From NCBI GenBank assembly GCA_021234155.1, contig JAJEKV010000014.1, positions 2,824,498 through 2,888,497 of the forward strand: a stretch of DNA of 64,000 bases, read 5' to 3'. Shown in pieces: positions 48,911 to 61,364 of the stretch. The DNA is from Isoetes taiwanensis (Eukaryota; Streptophyta; Lycopodiopsida; Isoetales; Isoetaceae). The notes below the pieces were generated by a model, which was given only the letters and a program-made list of their open reading frames with translations, had not been told where the DNA came from and did no database searches. A program made the position numbers and the translations under genes. Each line of letters begins with the position of its first letter. The first letter of the stretch is position 1.

Positions 48911-50344
48911 AAAATATAAAAAAAATTGCAAAATAACTATGTTGTCCATTGTTGTATGCTTATGAAGATTCAAACCCAAGCCTCCATTCAAACAAAGGAG
49001 GAATGCTACCAATCGTCATCAAAGTAAGTGTTACAATAATATATACTCACCGAAGTTTATAAATCACCAATCAACCGGTTTATTCAATTTAAAACAAAAG
49101 CAGGCGGCGGTGCACGAGCCCTCATCGGCGAAACACTCCATCCGGAGTTGCTTCACTGGCGATCCAAGATCCGGTGGAGTGGGCATAGGATGGAGCTGTA
49201 GAAGCCCATAAAAGAAGGGATTGAGGCCACAATAGAGGCTTGGTGTATAGCCCATAAGCATGTCGATCCCTTGGACTAAGAGGTACATATCACATCGGAA
49301 GCATCCACGGAAGCAATTAGGTTGTATTCCAAAGAGCAACAATCTTAGACTTATCTAATTAGATACCAGCCGAAAAGAAACCAACGAGAACTTGGGCGGA
49401 AAAGATTGAACACCTCAAACCTATTGCCATCCTCTACTAAAACACAAGATCTCGGTCGGTCGATTAAATTGCCCTATTAGAAACCCCGGACCAAAATATC
49501 AAGAACTAAAAGCTGAAGCAAACGATGCAAGCCTAGCTCAAATCGGACCAAAAAAGAAGTGCCAAAGCCCCCTTTACCAAATGATCATACTAAAAGACTG
49601 CCAAATCGTGGAAAGCGAGCAAAGAACAGAAGACAAAAAACTCCAAATCTTGAAAATATAGAGCCATCGAAAAAAATAGAAGAAAAAACATTGTTCTGTG
49701 ATAGCAACTTATCTGGATAGAGTTGGCTCCCGTAAAACGATGGTACCTCACAAAAGATAAGCCCCACATATCATTTGGAAATCAAACCGAGCTCCGGGAA
49801 CCCCATCTGGCCACGTGAAAATTAGATGAACCCCGTCATCTCTTAACTTTAGGAAAAGCGAGAGATAATAACTAGAATGCAATGTATTATTGAATAGAGA
49901 AAGCGGTGAGAACAAGCTTCTCACATAGCTTGATATATCTTGGGACTCTATATGAACAGACACACAACTATTGGACGGGACCACGACTCTTCATGTATAT
50001 TGCCATGTCATATGATGGCGTGGCTAAGATAGATGAGGTGGCCCATTGGACATATTCCAACACCCTCCCCTCAAAGACGAACACCTCAACTATCCAAAGT
50101 CATCATGTCGAGGGTTGATCGTAGAGCCATCTTTGGCTTCTTTGACATCTTCTTGTTTTCTTACAGTATTGTTCTCCAAATTTGAAATAGCGGTTTTTTT
50201 TGCTTCACATATCTTTGGTTGAATTCTTCCAATGATACTTACGACTTCCTCTAAAAATAAATTCTTGTTCTTGCCTTCTTGCTCTTCAAAATTGGTTGGA
50301 TCATTTCTTGATCATTAGCAAAAATCATAACATAGCTGCCATAA

Positions 50345-50788
50345 TTACGATCTCTCCTCTCTCGGCATGACCGGATAAATCTCTTGCAATTTTACTTCTC
50401 TCCTCATTTCTAAATTGCTCATAGTTCTATTATTTTGTTTTCCCTCCCTTGAGCAGTTAGAAATGAGATTCTGCTTATTCATTTCATCTTCCTTCTCTTC
50501 AAGAGTTAGATTAGGAGCTGGATTTATAATCATAAAAATACCTTCATAAGAATCATCGTGAGCATTCTGGATCTGATGTCTACCAGCATGGTGCTTGGGC
50601 CCTCCCTTGATCTTGACATCTCCAACTAGATCGTGGCCATGAGTAGCAGTATTAGAAACATTTGCATTACTATTAACATTCTCAACCATGCTCTCATCCC
50701 AAATTGTGGCTGTTTTCTCATCTCTTAATTCTCTCATCCTGTATAAGACAGAACAATTTAGGGCTTTTGCGATGCTCGAGGCTTGCAC
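50345..50788 (-). CDS. Unrecognised ORF inside the non-autonomous element
   Basis: An open frame of about 147 residues, hydrophilic and rich in Glu, Lys and Asn (for example LEEKEDEMNKQN). No gag zinc knuckle or enzyme motif is present, and its start codon is uncertain. It may be a relic of gag or captured sequence. Confidence 0.3.
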   Translation of the reverse strand: MQASSIAKALNCSVLYRMRELRDEKTATIWDESMVENVNSNANVSNTATHGHDLVGDVKIKGGPKHHAGRHQIQNAHDDSYEGIFMIINPAPNLTLEEKEDEMNKQNLISNCSREGKQNNRTMSNLEMRREVKLQEIYPVMPREERS

Positions 50789-51468
50789 CTTTGATTTGGA
50801 TTCACGAGGGTTTTCTGCAGCCTTTTCTTCATCTATAATCTTAATTTTTGGCTCCTTCTGTATTATTGAGCAATGGCAACACCAGCAGCTGGCCCTGGGA
50901 TATCTCCATCTGCACTGGGTTTGCTACTGCGGCATCTAAAATCCCAGAGTTATTCTTCCACGTATCGTTTCTTAACATCCAGGTGGGTCTTCATGGACCA
51001 ATCGGCAACTCAAACTGCCCTGTCTTCATAAGATATTTGTATCGGCCAAGGATCTCTAGAATTAGTTGCCCCTCCTCCTTTATTTAAGGGAATCCTATTT
51101 TTCATCATTCTGGCGGCCCCCAGTGGGCGCCCTATTCTTAGCCTCAAAGTTTTACGTGCCTTCCAGCTTACATAAGCGACCCCTTCTTACGCATGAGCGG
51201 ATAGATCTCCTTCAAAGCAGTTGGGCTTCTTCTTCTTCTTCTTCAACCTCTTGACCCCGTGTGCGACATCTAGCGGCATCTCCAAGGGCAATGGCTCTCT
51301 TGCTTTCTTCCACGACCACTTTTGCTTAAGCCATCAGCGATACTTCCAAAAAGTGCTCACGAAGTCGGCTATTCTGCGCATGGCCCGAAAATTTATGGCA
51401 TTCCCAAGCTTCTTGTCTTGAGACAATTTCAACAGCCTCACCAATGGCTTCAGCGATGGCTACTTTAA

Positions 51469-52128
51469 GTGCTGCAATTTCGACCCCATGAAAGCCGAAT
51501 TGGGCTTCCTCACCAATGGCTGCAACGGTGGCTACAGAGTGCGCAGCGAATGGGTCTTCAACGACCAAAATGGCTTCTTCGCAATGGCCTCTTCTGCACC
51601 GAATGGGTGCGCAGCGGTCTGAACATCAATCTTAAGCCATGCTTCTTTCTGCCAAATCGTCTTGGGTTTGCCACAATTTGTTGGGCAAAGATCCTTCGGC
51701 TATCTCTGCGGTATCTTCACCCAGAATTTCTTCTTGGCAATCGCGCTAGGGTGCGCATCAAATTCTGGGCGCGTCCTCCCTTCTTTGTAAATCCCTACTT
51801 CTTCCTGCGACCTCTATGGCGACATTTTGCGAGAATGCGGTTCAACGACAACGAGATTTTGTGGGTCTTCCATCACCACCCCTTCTTTGACATAACCCAC
51901 CCTTGGCATCGGGCCTGCCCTCTTAAAATACAAGAGGAAATAGAAAAACATGCAGTTATGCAATATTTAAGTTTTGACTTAAATGCCTTGAATTTCTTCA
52001 ACACATTCCGTTTCTTCTTCCTTGAAGTCTTCTCTTGTGGAGGAAGCTTCCCGGGTATCTTGATCACGCTTCTCCTCCATACCCGGTCCCAAGATCAAAG
52101 AGCCTCACAGGGCTCGATACCATCTTAA
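51469..52128 (+). other. Open frame antisense to the non-autonomous element
   Basis: The frame is open on the plus strand for about 219 codons, but the composition (Phe, Arg, Leu) and the position running into the LTR suggest chance openness. I know no matching family. The same stretch contains repeated CTTCTTCTTC and GAATGGGT-like segments. Confidence 0.25.
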
Positions 52129-52759
52129 CTTTAGGAAAACGAAGAAGATAACTAGAATGCAATGTATTATTGAATAGAGAAAACCGTGAGAACAAGCTTC
52201 TCACATAGCTTGATATATCACGGACTCTATATGAACAGAACACAACTATTGGATGCGAGGACCGCGACTCTTCATGTATATTGCCATGTCATATGATGGC
52301 GTGGCTAAGATAGATGAGGTGGCCATTGGACATATTCAACATCATCAACGGCATACATGCTTTTTGAGATGATAATCTCTATCGAGGTTCGACCGCAAAG
52401 CAAAGGGCCTTCCCAAGCAAGAAGGCGGTATGAGATGATCTCCCTCGATTCAAAGTAAGAAGGCGGGGAAAAACAATTTTCATGGATTCCACTAGTATAA
52501 AGGCCTAAGGCCACGATTGCAACAATATGCAGTGTGAGCTTTCTCGAGTCAGTCGGACTTCGAGGGGATGAAGAACCAAGATGAGATGCAGTAGAGCACA
52601 AACAACTCAATAAACCTGGTAGGATAGAGACGAAGGAGAAATCTAGGTCAAGAGAACGCTGATGATAGAACAAAGAAGAGATGCTGAATAAATAGGGGGA
52701 GTGACAAAGGGACGTCCCCATCCAAGGAATGCCGGTTCTATTGCTATCACAATAGAACC

Positions 52760-54620
52760 GTGGCATTCCAAATTTCTCACACCTCATATTTCCAAGCTCA
52801 CTAGAACTAGTGTTGCCGTACCTAAGGGCAAAAGCAAGTATGTGGCTATCCAATGGACCGCTGAATGTCAAGCTGCATTTGAGCAATTGTTGGACGAATT
52901 GCAGGAAGGCAGAGCATTGTCCTCACCTTGCAGAGATGAACCCTTTGAAGCTTACATTACTGTCACTGCAAAAGCAGTGAGAGTGGCTTTGGCCCAACAT
53001 AAAAGGATCTTTGGCTTTGCGGGTAAACAATGGAATTTTCAAGAAGAAGGTACCCAAAGTATGAAAAGTATGCCGCTGCTCTTATTTACTTGGTGGAGAA
53101 ACATGGTTATCTATTCTTGCAGCGGCATATAACAGTATATATGAAGCATAATCCAATGACGCTGTTGTATAATAAGTCACAAAAAAAGGATAAGTTGTAC
53201 TTGTGGTCCGTCAAATTGATGAGCTATGATTTGGAAGTAGTGGTGTACAATGCCAAGAGGAATCCTAGCTTTTATATACTTCAAGCATTTTATTCACATG
53301 ATCTAGAGAAGGATAACAATGAGACTGTCATGGCATATGAAGTACAGATGTCTTTAGTTGAAGGGAAAATCTGTGGAAGCATCCTATTGAGCAGTTTTTG
53401 TTAACACAAGAGCCACCAAAAGGAATGAGTAAATCTGCCCTGAGACGATTCAAAGAACAATGCCTCAAATACTCTATGATTGGGAACATCCTCACTGCCA
53501 AGAAAGATAAGGCGGTGCTTATCTAAGATGTCTTGATGAAGAAGAAGAAAGAGGTCGCGCTAGCTAAATGCCATAGTGGAATATGTGGAGGACATTTCTC
53601 AGTAGACACAACAGCAAAAAAGATTTTGCGAGCATGATATTTCTAGCCCTCAATATTCAAAGACAGTTACAGTTTTGTCAAGCAGTGCAACTCATGTCAA
53701 TTTCATGGCAAGAAGATACTGCATCCTGGAGCTTTGAATCCTATTGTGACTCCTGCACCATTTCAGGTTTGGGGACTGGATTTCATTGGGAAAATCGAGC
53801 CTTCCTCTTCTGCACAACACAGTTACATACTAGTGGCAACTGACCCTGTTCACCAAATGGGCCGAAACCGTACCTCTTAGAGAAGCCAATGCAAAGGTAA
53901 CTGCTAAATTTATATACACTGAAATATGCAGTAGGTTTGGAGTACCTCATCACATCATCACCGATAGGGGTTCGCCTTTCATCGGCGACACATGATTAAG
54001 GAGCTGATGCAAAAAAAAAAATCGGACACACTAAAAGCAATGCCTATTATCCGCAAGGGAATGGACAATCAGAGTCAACCAATAAGACATTGAAGGGGAT
54101 TATAAAGAAAACTATTTCCTTACATCAAAGAGATTGGCACTGCAGATTGATTGATGCTCTATGGGCTTATAGAGTCACATATAAAAATGCTACAGGATTT
54201 ACTCCTTTTCAGCTGGTATATGGCGAAGAGGCTTTGTTGCCTATACATTTGGAGTTACCAGCTCTGAGATTGATGTACCAGCAAGCAGAAGTTCTGGATG
54301 ATGCTTTATCTCATAGGCTGATTATGTTGGAGCAGTTGGAAGAACACGTGATTTGTTGCCTTTTGAGCATATGTCTTTGAAGAAAGCCAAGGAAGAAGTG
54401 GCTTTTAGAAAAAAAAAAGCACAAGCTACAAGAGGCTTTCAAGTTTGGGAGCTTAGTACTCAAGTGGAGAAAAGAAAATTGAGAAGAATCCCCAAAGTTT
54501 GCTAACCTTTGGGAGGGACCTTATTTCATCAAACAGTTCGCGGTATTAATTCATATGTGCCGCAGGATTTACAACTAAGAGAGCTGCAAATCCCGGTTAA
54601 CATTGAGCAACTTTAAAAAT
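52760..54620 (+). pseudogene. Ty3/gypsy RNase H-integrase of the large element
   Basis: Plus-strand blocks across frames are: AIQWTAECQAAFEQLLDEL and FEAYITVTAKAVRVALAQ (52840-53000, RNase H N-terminal half); YAAALIYLVEKHGYLFLQ (about 53070); LYLWSVKLMSYDLEVVVYNA (about 53195); integrase pieces from 53560 (AKCHSGICGGHFS-like), ITDRGSPFIG (about 53960), YYPQGNGQSESTNKTLKGII (54045-54105), LIDALWAYRVTYKNATGFTP and YGEEALLPIHLELPALRL (54145-54270). The last motif is typical of the Tat/Ogre group. Stops and frame changes are frequent. The reverse transcriptase itself is not recognisable upstream. Confidence 0.82.
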
Positions 54621-54673
54621 ATTATCCCTGAAGCATGGGCTGGGGACCAGCCCATTTTGTTTTGGGCATCTAA

Positions 54674-56518
54674 TGTTGCCTCATTTGAGGCAACATTTTG
54701 TTTTTGGGCATCATTACTATCTAATATGTAACGATTTGAAAAGGACTCGGATGAAGACCTAGTGTGTAGGAACACCTCTTGTAGTGCTTTATCGGCCATA
54801 ACAAGGCCATGGAGGAGTTACCATATGGCAATGGCGTTGCTAGAACAAGATCCCATTTGCATTTCCGGTTTATGCATGTTTGCCATTTTCGTTTTTAGCC
54901 ACCATCATCTCATAGATTCTTTTTTTTTTTTTGAGGAAACGGGCCCGAGATTGTATTATCAGATATGAGGTTACATAGTTATACAAAAAACCAGGGTTAT
55001 CCACCCATGGAAAAAGTGTTGACATCAAGTTGCCAACGGCCCTATATAGTGGCCACTAAGAACGGTAAAAAGAAAAACACTTTAAATCAAAAGTTCGTGA
55101 GTTTAGCAAGACAAAGTTAGAGCATCAGCTCATAATATATCCGGACTCCATCAAGAGTGATAAATACATAGGCCTCATCAAGATGAAGAAACATCAGTCA
55201 TCCACTCATTGGGCCCATATCCGTAGAATCTAAGCGGGTACATAATCCAAGAATCGCATGCATCTTCATGTACCTTCTTCTTGGCCGAAGTATGGCTTAA
55301 TCTCCTGATTGAATGTCCAGATGTCTGTATCCGCCAACAGCCGATCAAAGGTAATGCAGCTGATAACTTCGGTCTTGACCCAGAACAATGCATCAATAGC
55401 TTCACGAGTGGAAAGCCTGGGTGTAGCAGGATCCACCTCACATAGATCATCTCATAGATTCATCCCATCCTTGTCATATCACCCCATGCTGACTCATCCC
55501 ATTATGCATCCCTAACTATAGCCTTGATCTTTCCGTTGCTTTCCCTAGTCTTGCATATACATCACAAAAAACAAAAAAAATTAGGCCCATAGTCATTTTC
55601 AAAATACCATTTTTTTTCATCCCACCATTGTTTTTGCCTAGTCTTGCATATATCACAAAAAACGCAAAAAAAATAGGTCCTTGTTTTTCGAAGCCCATGT
55701 TTCCAAGCTCTACCCTAGCCATATGGTCATATAAGTTGTTTTTCCCTAGGCTTGTATTCATTGTCGAATATCCCCATATGATTTCTAAAACACAAATGTT
55801 TTTATGATCCTAGCCTATGCCAAAAGCCATTTTCCTAGCCATATATAAGGGCCCTATTTGTCGCATAGTCTTTGCCTTTTGCTAAAACTTGGCAAGAATG
55901 AAACGGGAGGATCATTTAGCCCATTAACGCAAGATAGTGGCAACTCTAATCTTGGCTTGGCCATAAATAATCACGAAAAAGAGCCATGATTAATCCTAAC
56001 GATCTTTTGGGGGGATGCAAAGTCTAGCTAAAAGGGGAACAGAAGAAAAAATGCATACGCCCACGGATTCTTTTCACTCTCATTTTCTCGAAGTAGCAAG
56101 CAGGACGTTGTCAAACGAATTTGAAAAAGGTCTTGAGGTCTTAATTGGTTAATATTGTTGATCATTGAAGGGTACATTTCGGAGATCCAATTCCGGTCCA
56201 AATTGAAGGAGATATTTCATCTATTTGCACAAGAGATTGAGTCTTGTGACTCTAAATTGGGAATTTCCTAAAGACTCTCTATATTTACCTTGATATTTCG
56301 ATTGTGTTTTCACGCAAGTGTTTTTTTTTCAATCAATACTCATATTAGTATGTCGATGGTGTTTTCTTTTCCCAACCAATGAAATCTATCCTGTGCGCTT
56401 CTACACATATTTACGCATTGCTTGGCCCAAATTCGAGCTTGATCTAGCTCTAAAAAGATCCCGGAGGTTCTCACCAATCGTAGCTTCATGAGTGTAGCCC
56501 GAGCCATCCTTCGCAACA
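54674..56518 (+). mobile_element. 3' LTR of the very large Ty3/gypsy element
   Basis: It is collinear with 38217-39501. Without the retroposon at 54920-55445 and its duplication it is about 1.3 kb, close to the 1285 bp of the other copy. It begins with a hairpin: TGTTGCCTCA, two bases, TGAGGCAACA. The right edge is uncertain (GCAACA at 56518, weak similarity a little beyond). Confidence 0.75.
54920..55445 (-). mobile_element. Poly(A)-tailed retroposon inside the 3' LTR
   Basis: The insert starts with 13 T on the plus strand, that is a poly(A) tail on the minus strand, and is bounded by a perfect 16-bp duplication ATCATCTCATAGATTC (54904-54919, 55446-55461). This is the mark of LINE-type target-primed reverse transcription. 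The equivalent site in the 5' LTR is empty. The 526-bp body has no intact ORF, so it is probably a 5'-truncated LINE or a SINE-like retroposon. Confidence 0.88.
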
Positions 56519-56700
56519 ACCATCACATTTCCGACGTTTACTAATAGTGTGTAGCTAGGGCCATTTTCGCTAATACCACTAGGGTCATGAGTTTTCCTAT
56601 GGCCATTCTAACCTCCATTATTAAGCAACTTCCAACCCCATGCCACATCTTGGAAAAAAATTCATGCTCTCCAACCTCTTTTCTCCCCATAGAGTAAGAT

Positions 56701-57859
56701 TGTAACGTCCACGTTATATGATTAATGTTGTTAGATATACGGTAGGTTTCCTTTCTATTTCATTAACATTCTGTTTCCTACCCAAGCTCCATATTAATAA
56801 TAATTTAATGAAGACGACCATGGTTTTAAGGCCAAGTTCGCGTAATTTAATGTGCAAATATTAACTTAATGTCGGGATATTAACTTAGTGTTTACCAAAG
56901 ATCTCCTTTTAGCGCTGACTAACTTCGGCCTTGAGATCCTTAGGAATATAAATTCCTAAGGCCAAATCCACTTATCTTATTTAATAGCTTTAACTAATTT
57001 CATAACTTACATTTGAAAACTTACTATTCAATTATTAACCACGTTAATATTTTTTTTTTCACATTTAGGGCAATTTTACCCTTTTAGGGTCACAAAATCG
57101 CCCTTTGAGCCTTTATTTCACTCCTTAATGCCAGCCAAGCATTTGGTGGAGATTTTGTTGTGGTAGTGCCAATTACAAGCTCGGATTATGGCAGATATGG
57201 CCCTTTTCAAGTTCTTGTTTGGCCTTATATCCTTAAATCGCCTTCCTAAATCCATTTCGGCCACTTCCTAGGCCAATCCGACTGTTGCAAAACACTTTTA
57301 AATTTTATCATTTGTGCCTCAATACAGTGTTCTCGCTTTATCACAATACTTTAATTGTGAGATCTCAAACCCTTATCCTTTTAAACATCCTTTACATGGT
57401 TTATTCTTCGCTTGCCTCCGATGGCTCATCCATCCTTCACCTATTCTTTACACGAACAAATCCTTCACCAATAATATTATAACATAATTGTTTTTCCATT
57501 AAATATTACTTACAATTTACATCCTTTTAGCCTCATAATTATTTCTTGGATTAGACATCTAACCATCTAACGCCCATGGTGTAAGCTATGAACCACCCAC
57601 CGGGTTAAGGTGTCTTTGCAATTGTCCCACCTCATTCTCCAAATCTCCTTCACAAATTCCTCCTCAAAAGGTTTGCCTCGTGAGCAAAACCTCAATTCCT
57701 CTACAATTTAGTATTTATAAATCTCCTATATAAACATCATATATATACCATGTATGTATTTTCCCAACTCCAAAGATAGTATAATGGTCTCTCATAATCA
57801 TACTAAATTATATTAAATTACTTTACATCAATTGTCCTGTTAACCGCCAGCTCATTACA
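56701..57859 (-). mobile_element. 3' LTR of a second minus-strand Ty3/gypsy element
   Basis: The plus strand begins TGTAACGTCC and ends CTCATTACA, giving TG...CA ends. On the minus strand it is preceded by TTTGAAGGGGAGAA (57860-57873), a polypurine tract, and that by a gypsy integrase tail. It is therefore the 3' LTR. It begins about 180 bp after the large element ends. Confidence 0.75.
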
Positions 57860-58800
57860 TTCTCCCCTTCAAATTTTAGCCCATGTCCTCATGGGCGAAG
57901 CTCGAAATTGGCGAATCCACTTTGAATCCTCCCACATTGCATCTTCAATTGACAACCCAACCATTGACCAAAAATCTTGTGATTGTCTCAGTCTTCAAGC
58001 TTTGTCTCCGTTTCAAGATACGATCGGTCGGGGATACAAAAATTCATCCCCTCGCTACTAAATCATCGCCGCAAAGCGATGGATCAAAAACATGCTTCCT
58101 CAAGTTGCTCACATGGAATACATATGCACCCTAACATCCGAAGGTAATTCCAACATGTAAGCTACCTTGCCAACGCTGCTCCAACACCTTTAAAAGGTCC
58201 GACATAGCTTGGAGCCCACTTTCCCAGCACTTTTAAATGCCAATGAGCTTTGCTTGGGATTCATCCGTGAAGAATACGTGATCGCCTTCTGCGAATTCCA
58301 AAGGTTTATGCCTTTTGTTTGCATACCGCTTCGCTCATTTTGAGCCATCGCCGAGTTCGACGGCCAGTCTTCAATTGTGCATCCAATCTGGCTACCTCTT
58401 TGGCCAACTCTACATTGCAAGTAGAATCCCTCCAATTCAAAGGACATCAAACTCTTTTGCCATACATTGCCTCAAAGGACTCATCATCATAGATTCTTGG
58501 TAATGCATTATATAATGCGAAACTCAAATGCAAATAGGAATCCCAATGCCTTAGGTTGGCTCTCTAAGATACATTCTTAACATATCCTCCAAGACCTAAT
58601 TTACTCGCCCCACTTGCCCGCCTATCCGGGATGGTATGCGATTTAGCTTAGTTCCCCATTCCTAACAATCCTTGCTTTAAAATGACTCATAAACCCGAGT
58701 CTCGATCCGAGGAAATGGTACGCTTGAAGTAATCGAGCTAAGTCCTTGGACATTGGGAATCCATATTGCTTCGAGCATAATGCTAGAAAATTGTCATGTA
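57860..58800 (-). pseudogene. Ty3/gypsy integrase C-terminal region, decayed
   Basis: Minus-strand pieces in order toward lower coordinates: DDESFEAMYGKR-like (about 58490), LNWRDSTCNVELAKEVARL (about 58430), KWAPSYVGPFKG (about 58215) and LTCWNYLRM-like. These match the YGR...P, coiled helix and KL.P...GPF blocks of gypsy integrase tails. Frameshifts and stops are frequent. The rest of the element is missing beyond about 58800. Confidence 0.72.
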
Positions 58801-61360
58801 TTGCAGAGTCACAATAAAAACTTCATACATGCATTGTCAAAACGAAAAAGTCAACCTTTTATTAATTTACACTTTCTGAGAAAGTGTCTTTGGATAATTT
58901 CTCCCAAGTGAAATGCCCGAATTGTGAAACCTAATTTAATTATACATGGAGGCTTAAGCCCCTATAAATTAGTATGGGCATTAGACTTGTCTTGGGGACT
59001 TGTTTGTGTTCATCAACTTGTATTGGTCTCTTAGTTCTAATATTAAAGTTATACCGCCATATATATATATTGAATAGCAAAATACATTCTTCATGTTTAA
59101 CACAAATGACCCACAAAACAAATCCATGATATCGCATATCCGCAAACCAATGGTGACAAAGCATACAATTCTTCATTATGTAGCTGCTATGGGACAAGCT
59201 TAAAATATTGATTGCATAGCCGCTGTTTGCTTCCTCACCACAGTGGGTGCAGAGATGTCAGTTCTAGTAAACATGAAACATAGACATGGCAAAACCCAAA
59301 GCATTCTACCGCATGGAAGGGTAATACTGGTTATACAAATTTTGGAAGATTTAAAGTGGATATAAAAGCTGAAGATAATGATAAATTGACACCCCTTGAC
59401 TCGCTTTGTTTTGCCACACATCCCATTTTGCAAAAGAGCTTATAAATTTTTCAGGTACAAGCTTGACCTATGAGCAAGGTGCAAAATTGGGCAGCTAAAA
59501 TAAAAAGCAGCCTTTGAAATCTAATGTTGGGGACATATGCCTATTCGATTGCCATGAAAGAGGGGCGAATCAGAGGGGTTTGCAAATTTTGCTCACCGAG
59601 TCACGCGCCATATCATCAATCATCATACAAGAACGGGCATGATTCCTTCTAGATGGAATGCCCAAAACTTGATAAAAATATGACGACAAAAGCCCAATCC
59701 ACTTCGGGCCCACTACTAACGAGTCTCGCTTGATTTCCTCCTTTAGCTACTTAGATGTTTCAGTTCGCTAAGATTGTTTGGCGCAGGCCCCACATACCTG
59801 CTTCCGTTGGAGATCCATGGATCATGGAGGATTCTCCTCATGGCCTTCGACTTGCTTGAGCGCCCTTCTCAAAGCCAAGGCATCCATTCAATGCATTCTT
59901 AACTTGAAAGAGATTCAATTCATGTTGCAAAGCTTCTTGTTGCCACAAATATTTTTGAGCAAAGCTTCTTGTTGTCAGATATGTTTTTAGCAGAAGCTTC
60001 AACTTGCAAAGCATATTAAGTCGATTTTGTGCCAAAACTTGCAAAACTTTCAATTTTGAGCCGCACTAATGTGTTGCAAGGAGGTAACACCAGTGTTTAA
60101 CATTAGTTTTGTTGAGATCAATGAAGTTAAACAATCATGAACTCATTCTAGTTCTGAGCACTATGCATCAAAGACTATGCGCACATCCTTCGTGACACCG
60201 GAGGGCAACCCATCGCGGCGCAACACCTTGTTTTTGCTAAGTGTTTAATATAGTAGGTGGAAATTCTATAAGTGTTTTAAAATAGATAACTTTTCTCGCC
60301 TGTGGAGCCTCTCGGGCGGCGCTGCTTAGATCGCCGCCATAACACCGCTAAATATCAATAACTTTGAACACTTTTATTATCAAACCGTTACAAAAACGAT
60401 ACAAACGGGTTACAAAAAATGCTCGATTTGTAAAAATGCTCCCCGCCATCAGAATTTGTACAGTTCTTGTGCTCTACCTTGCATTTTTTCTAGATCCTGC
60501 AGGTAGAGCCAAAGAGAAGATGATGGTGGAATCAGAGTTACAATGGTGGACTGATCAGGGTCAAAGAGATAAAAACGAAATAGATCGTAAAAGGAGATCG
60601 ATCAATTTCGCCTCAGAAAGTGTGAGTAAAATGGGGAGGCAAACTTCAGAACTTCTCGATCTATTCTCAAACTTCATTCTTATTATTCCTGAGCAAGATA
60701 TCTAGATGCCAACTTCAAATTAATTTCCACCTAAAAAAAAATAGAATGCAAAAGAGTCAAAAACTAATGTGGATTGATGCCCCAAATAGGTCGCATTTTT
60801 GCACCATTGATGAATGTAGAGCAAATTAATAGAAAAAAGAAATAATTTTTTTTGTGGAATTATGCAGCGTTAATACCGCAAAACTGTGAGTAGAATCTTC
60901 CCAAATGAACAAGAATCAAAAATTGAGGAAAAAGCCTTTGCATTGGCTAAGCAAAAAGAGAAATAATAAGATAAGGACCTTTGATCTTCCAAAGCGTCGA
61001 AGAGTCTCAAGAAAAACATGCCTCTAAGCAAAGTAGAGTTTTCGCCGACATTATCCCCAAAGTTAGAAAACATGCAAAGGTAAACATTTGAATCTCTCGC
61101 CCCAAGCAGGGCTAACCTTATTAATCCGTGGATGCTCCAAAGATAATATACTTAATACGATGATTATAATGCTGATCGCCACACGCATACGTCACAAATG
61201 ACATGTACTTGAGGCCGTAAAATGTTGCACCTAGGGGCAAGAGTTGCACCTAGGGGCATTTCAATATTGTGCATGTTAAATAAACATACACAATTATAAA
61301 ACCCCATGGATTCTATTGCCAAATGGCTAAACCCCATTTGGCCAATGTTTAATCTAACCC
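58800..61360. other. Unassigned intergenic DNA
   Basis: No recognisable gene. Near 59885-60015 a short motif AGCTTCTTGTTG and relatives are repeated. ORFs such as 60364-60705 plus have no domain that I recognise. Confidence 0.4.
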
Positions 61361-61364
61361 AAGT

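Larger units (their letters stand above)
43000..49840 (+). mobile_element. A-rich internal region of the large gypsy element
   Basis: The plus strand is strikingly rich in A and G and poor in T from about 43050 to 45700 and again from 46950 to 48350. Plus-strand A-richness is common in LTR retroelement RNAs and agrees with the pol orientation. Minus-strand ORFs rich in Phe and Leu here are shadows of that bias. It contains the GTTAAGTTAA island (45800-46700), an AAT microsatellite (47656-47682) and a tandem repeat (48676-48910). No gag domain is certain. Confidence 0.5.
49841..52341 (-). mobile_element. Non-autonomous copia-like LTR element, 2.5 kb
   Basis: Direct terminal repeats of about 220 bp (49841-50062 and 52123-52341) flank an internal region of about 2.06 kb. 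On the minus strand the LTR starts TGTTG(G)AATATGTCC. A polypurine tract (minus GAGGGGAGGG, 50063-50072) lies inside the left copy and a Met-tRNA primer site (minus TGGTATCGAGCC, 52111-52122) inside the right copy, so the element is on the minus strand. The flanking bases are TCATC on both sides (49836-49840, 52342-52346), a 5-bp duplication. The interior holds no reverse transcriptase or integrase. It inserted into the large gypsy element. Confidence 0.9.

Noticed and set aside
51469-52128. Plus-strand 219-codon gene
   Set aside because: It runs antisense through the end of a minus-strand LTR element into its LTR and has no recognisable domain.
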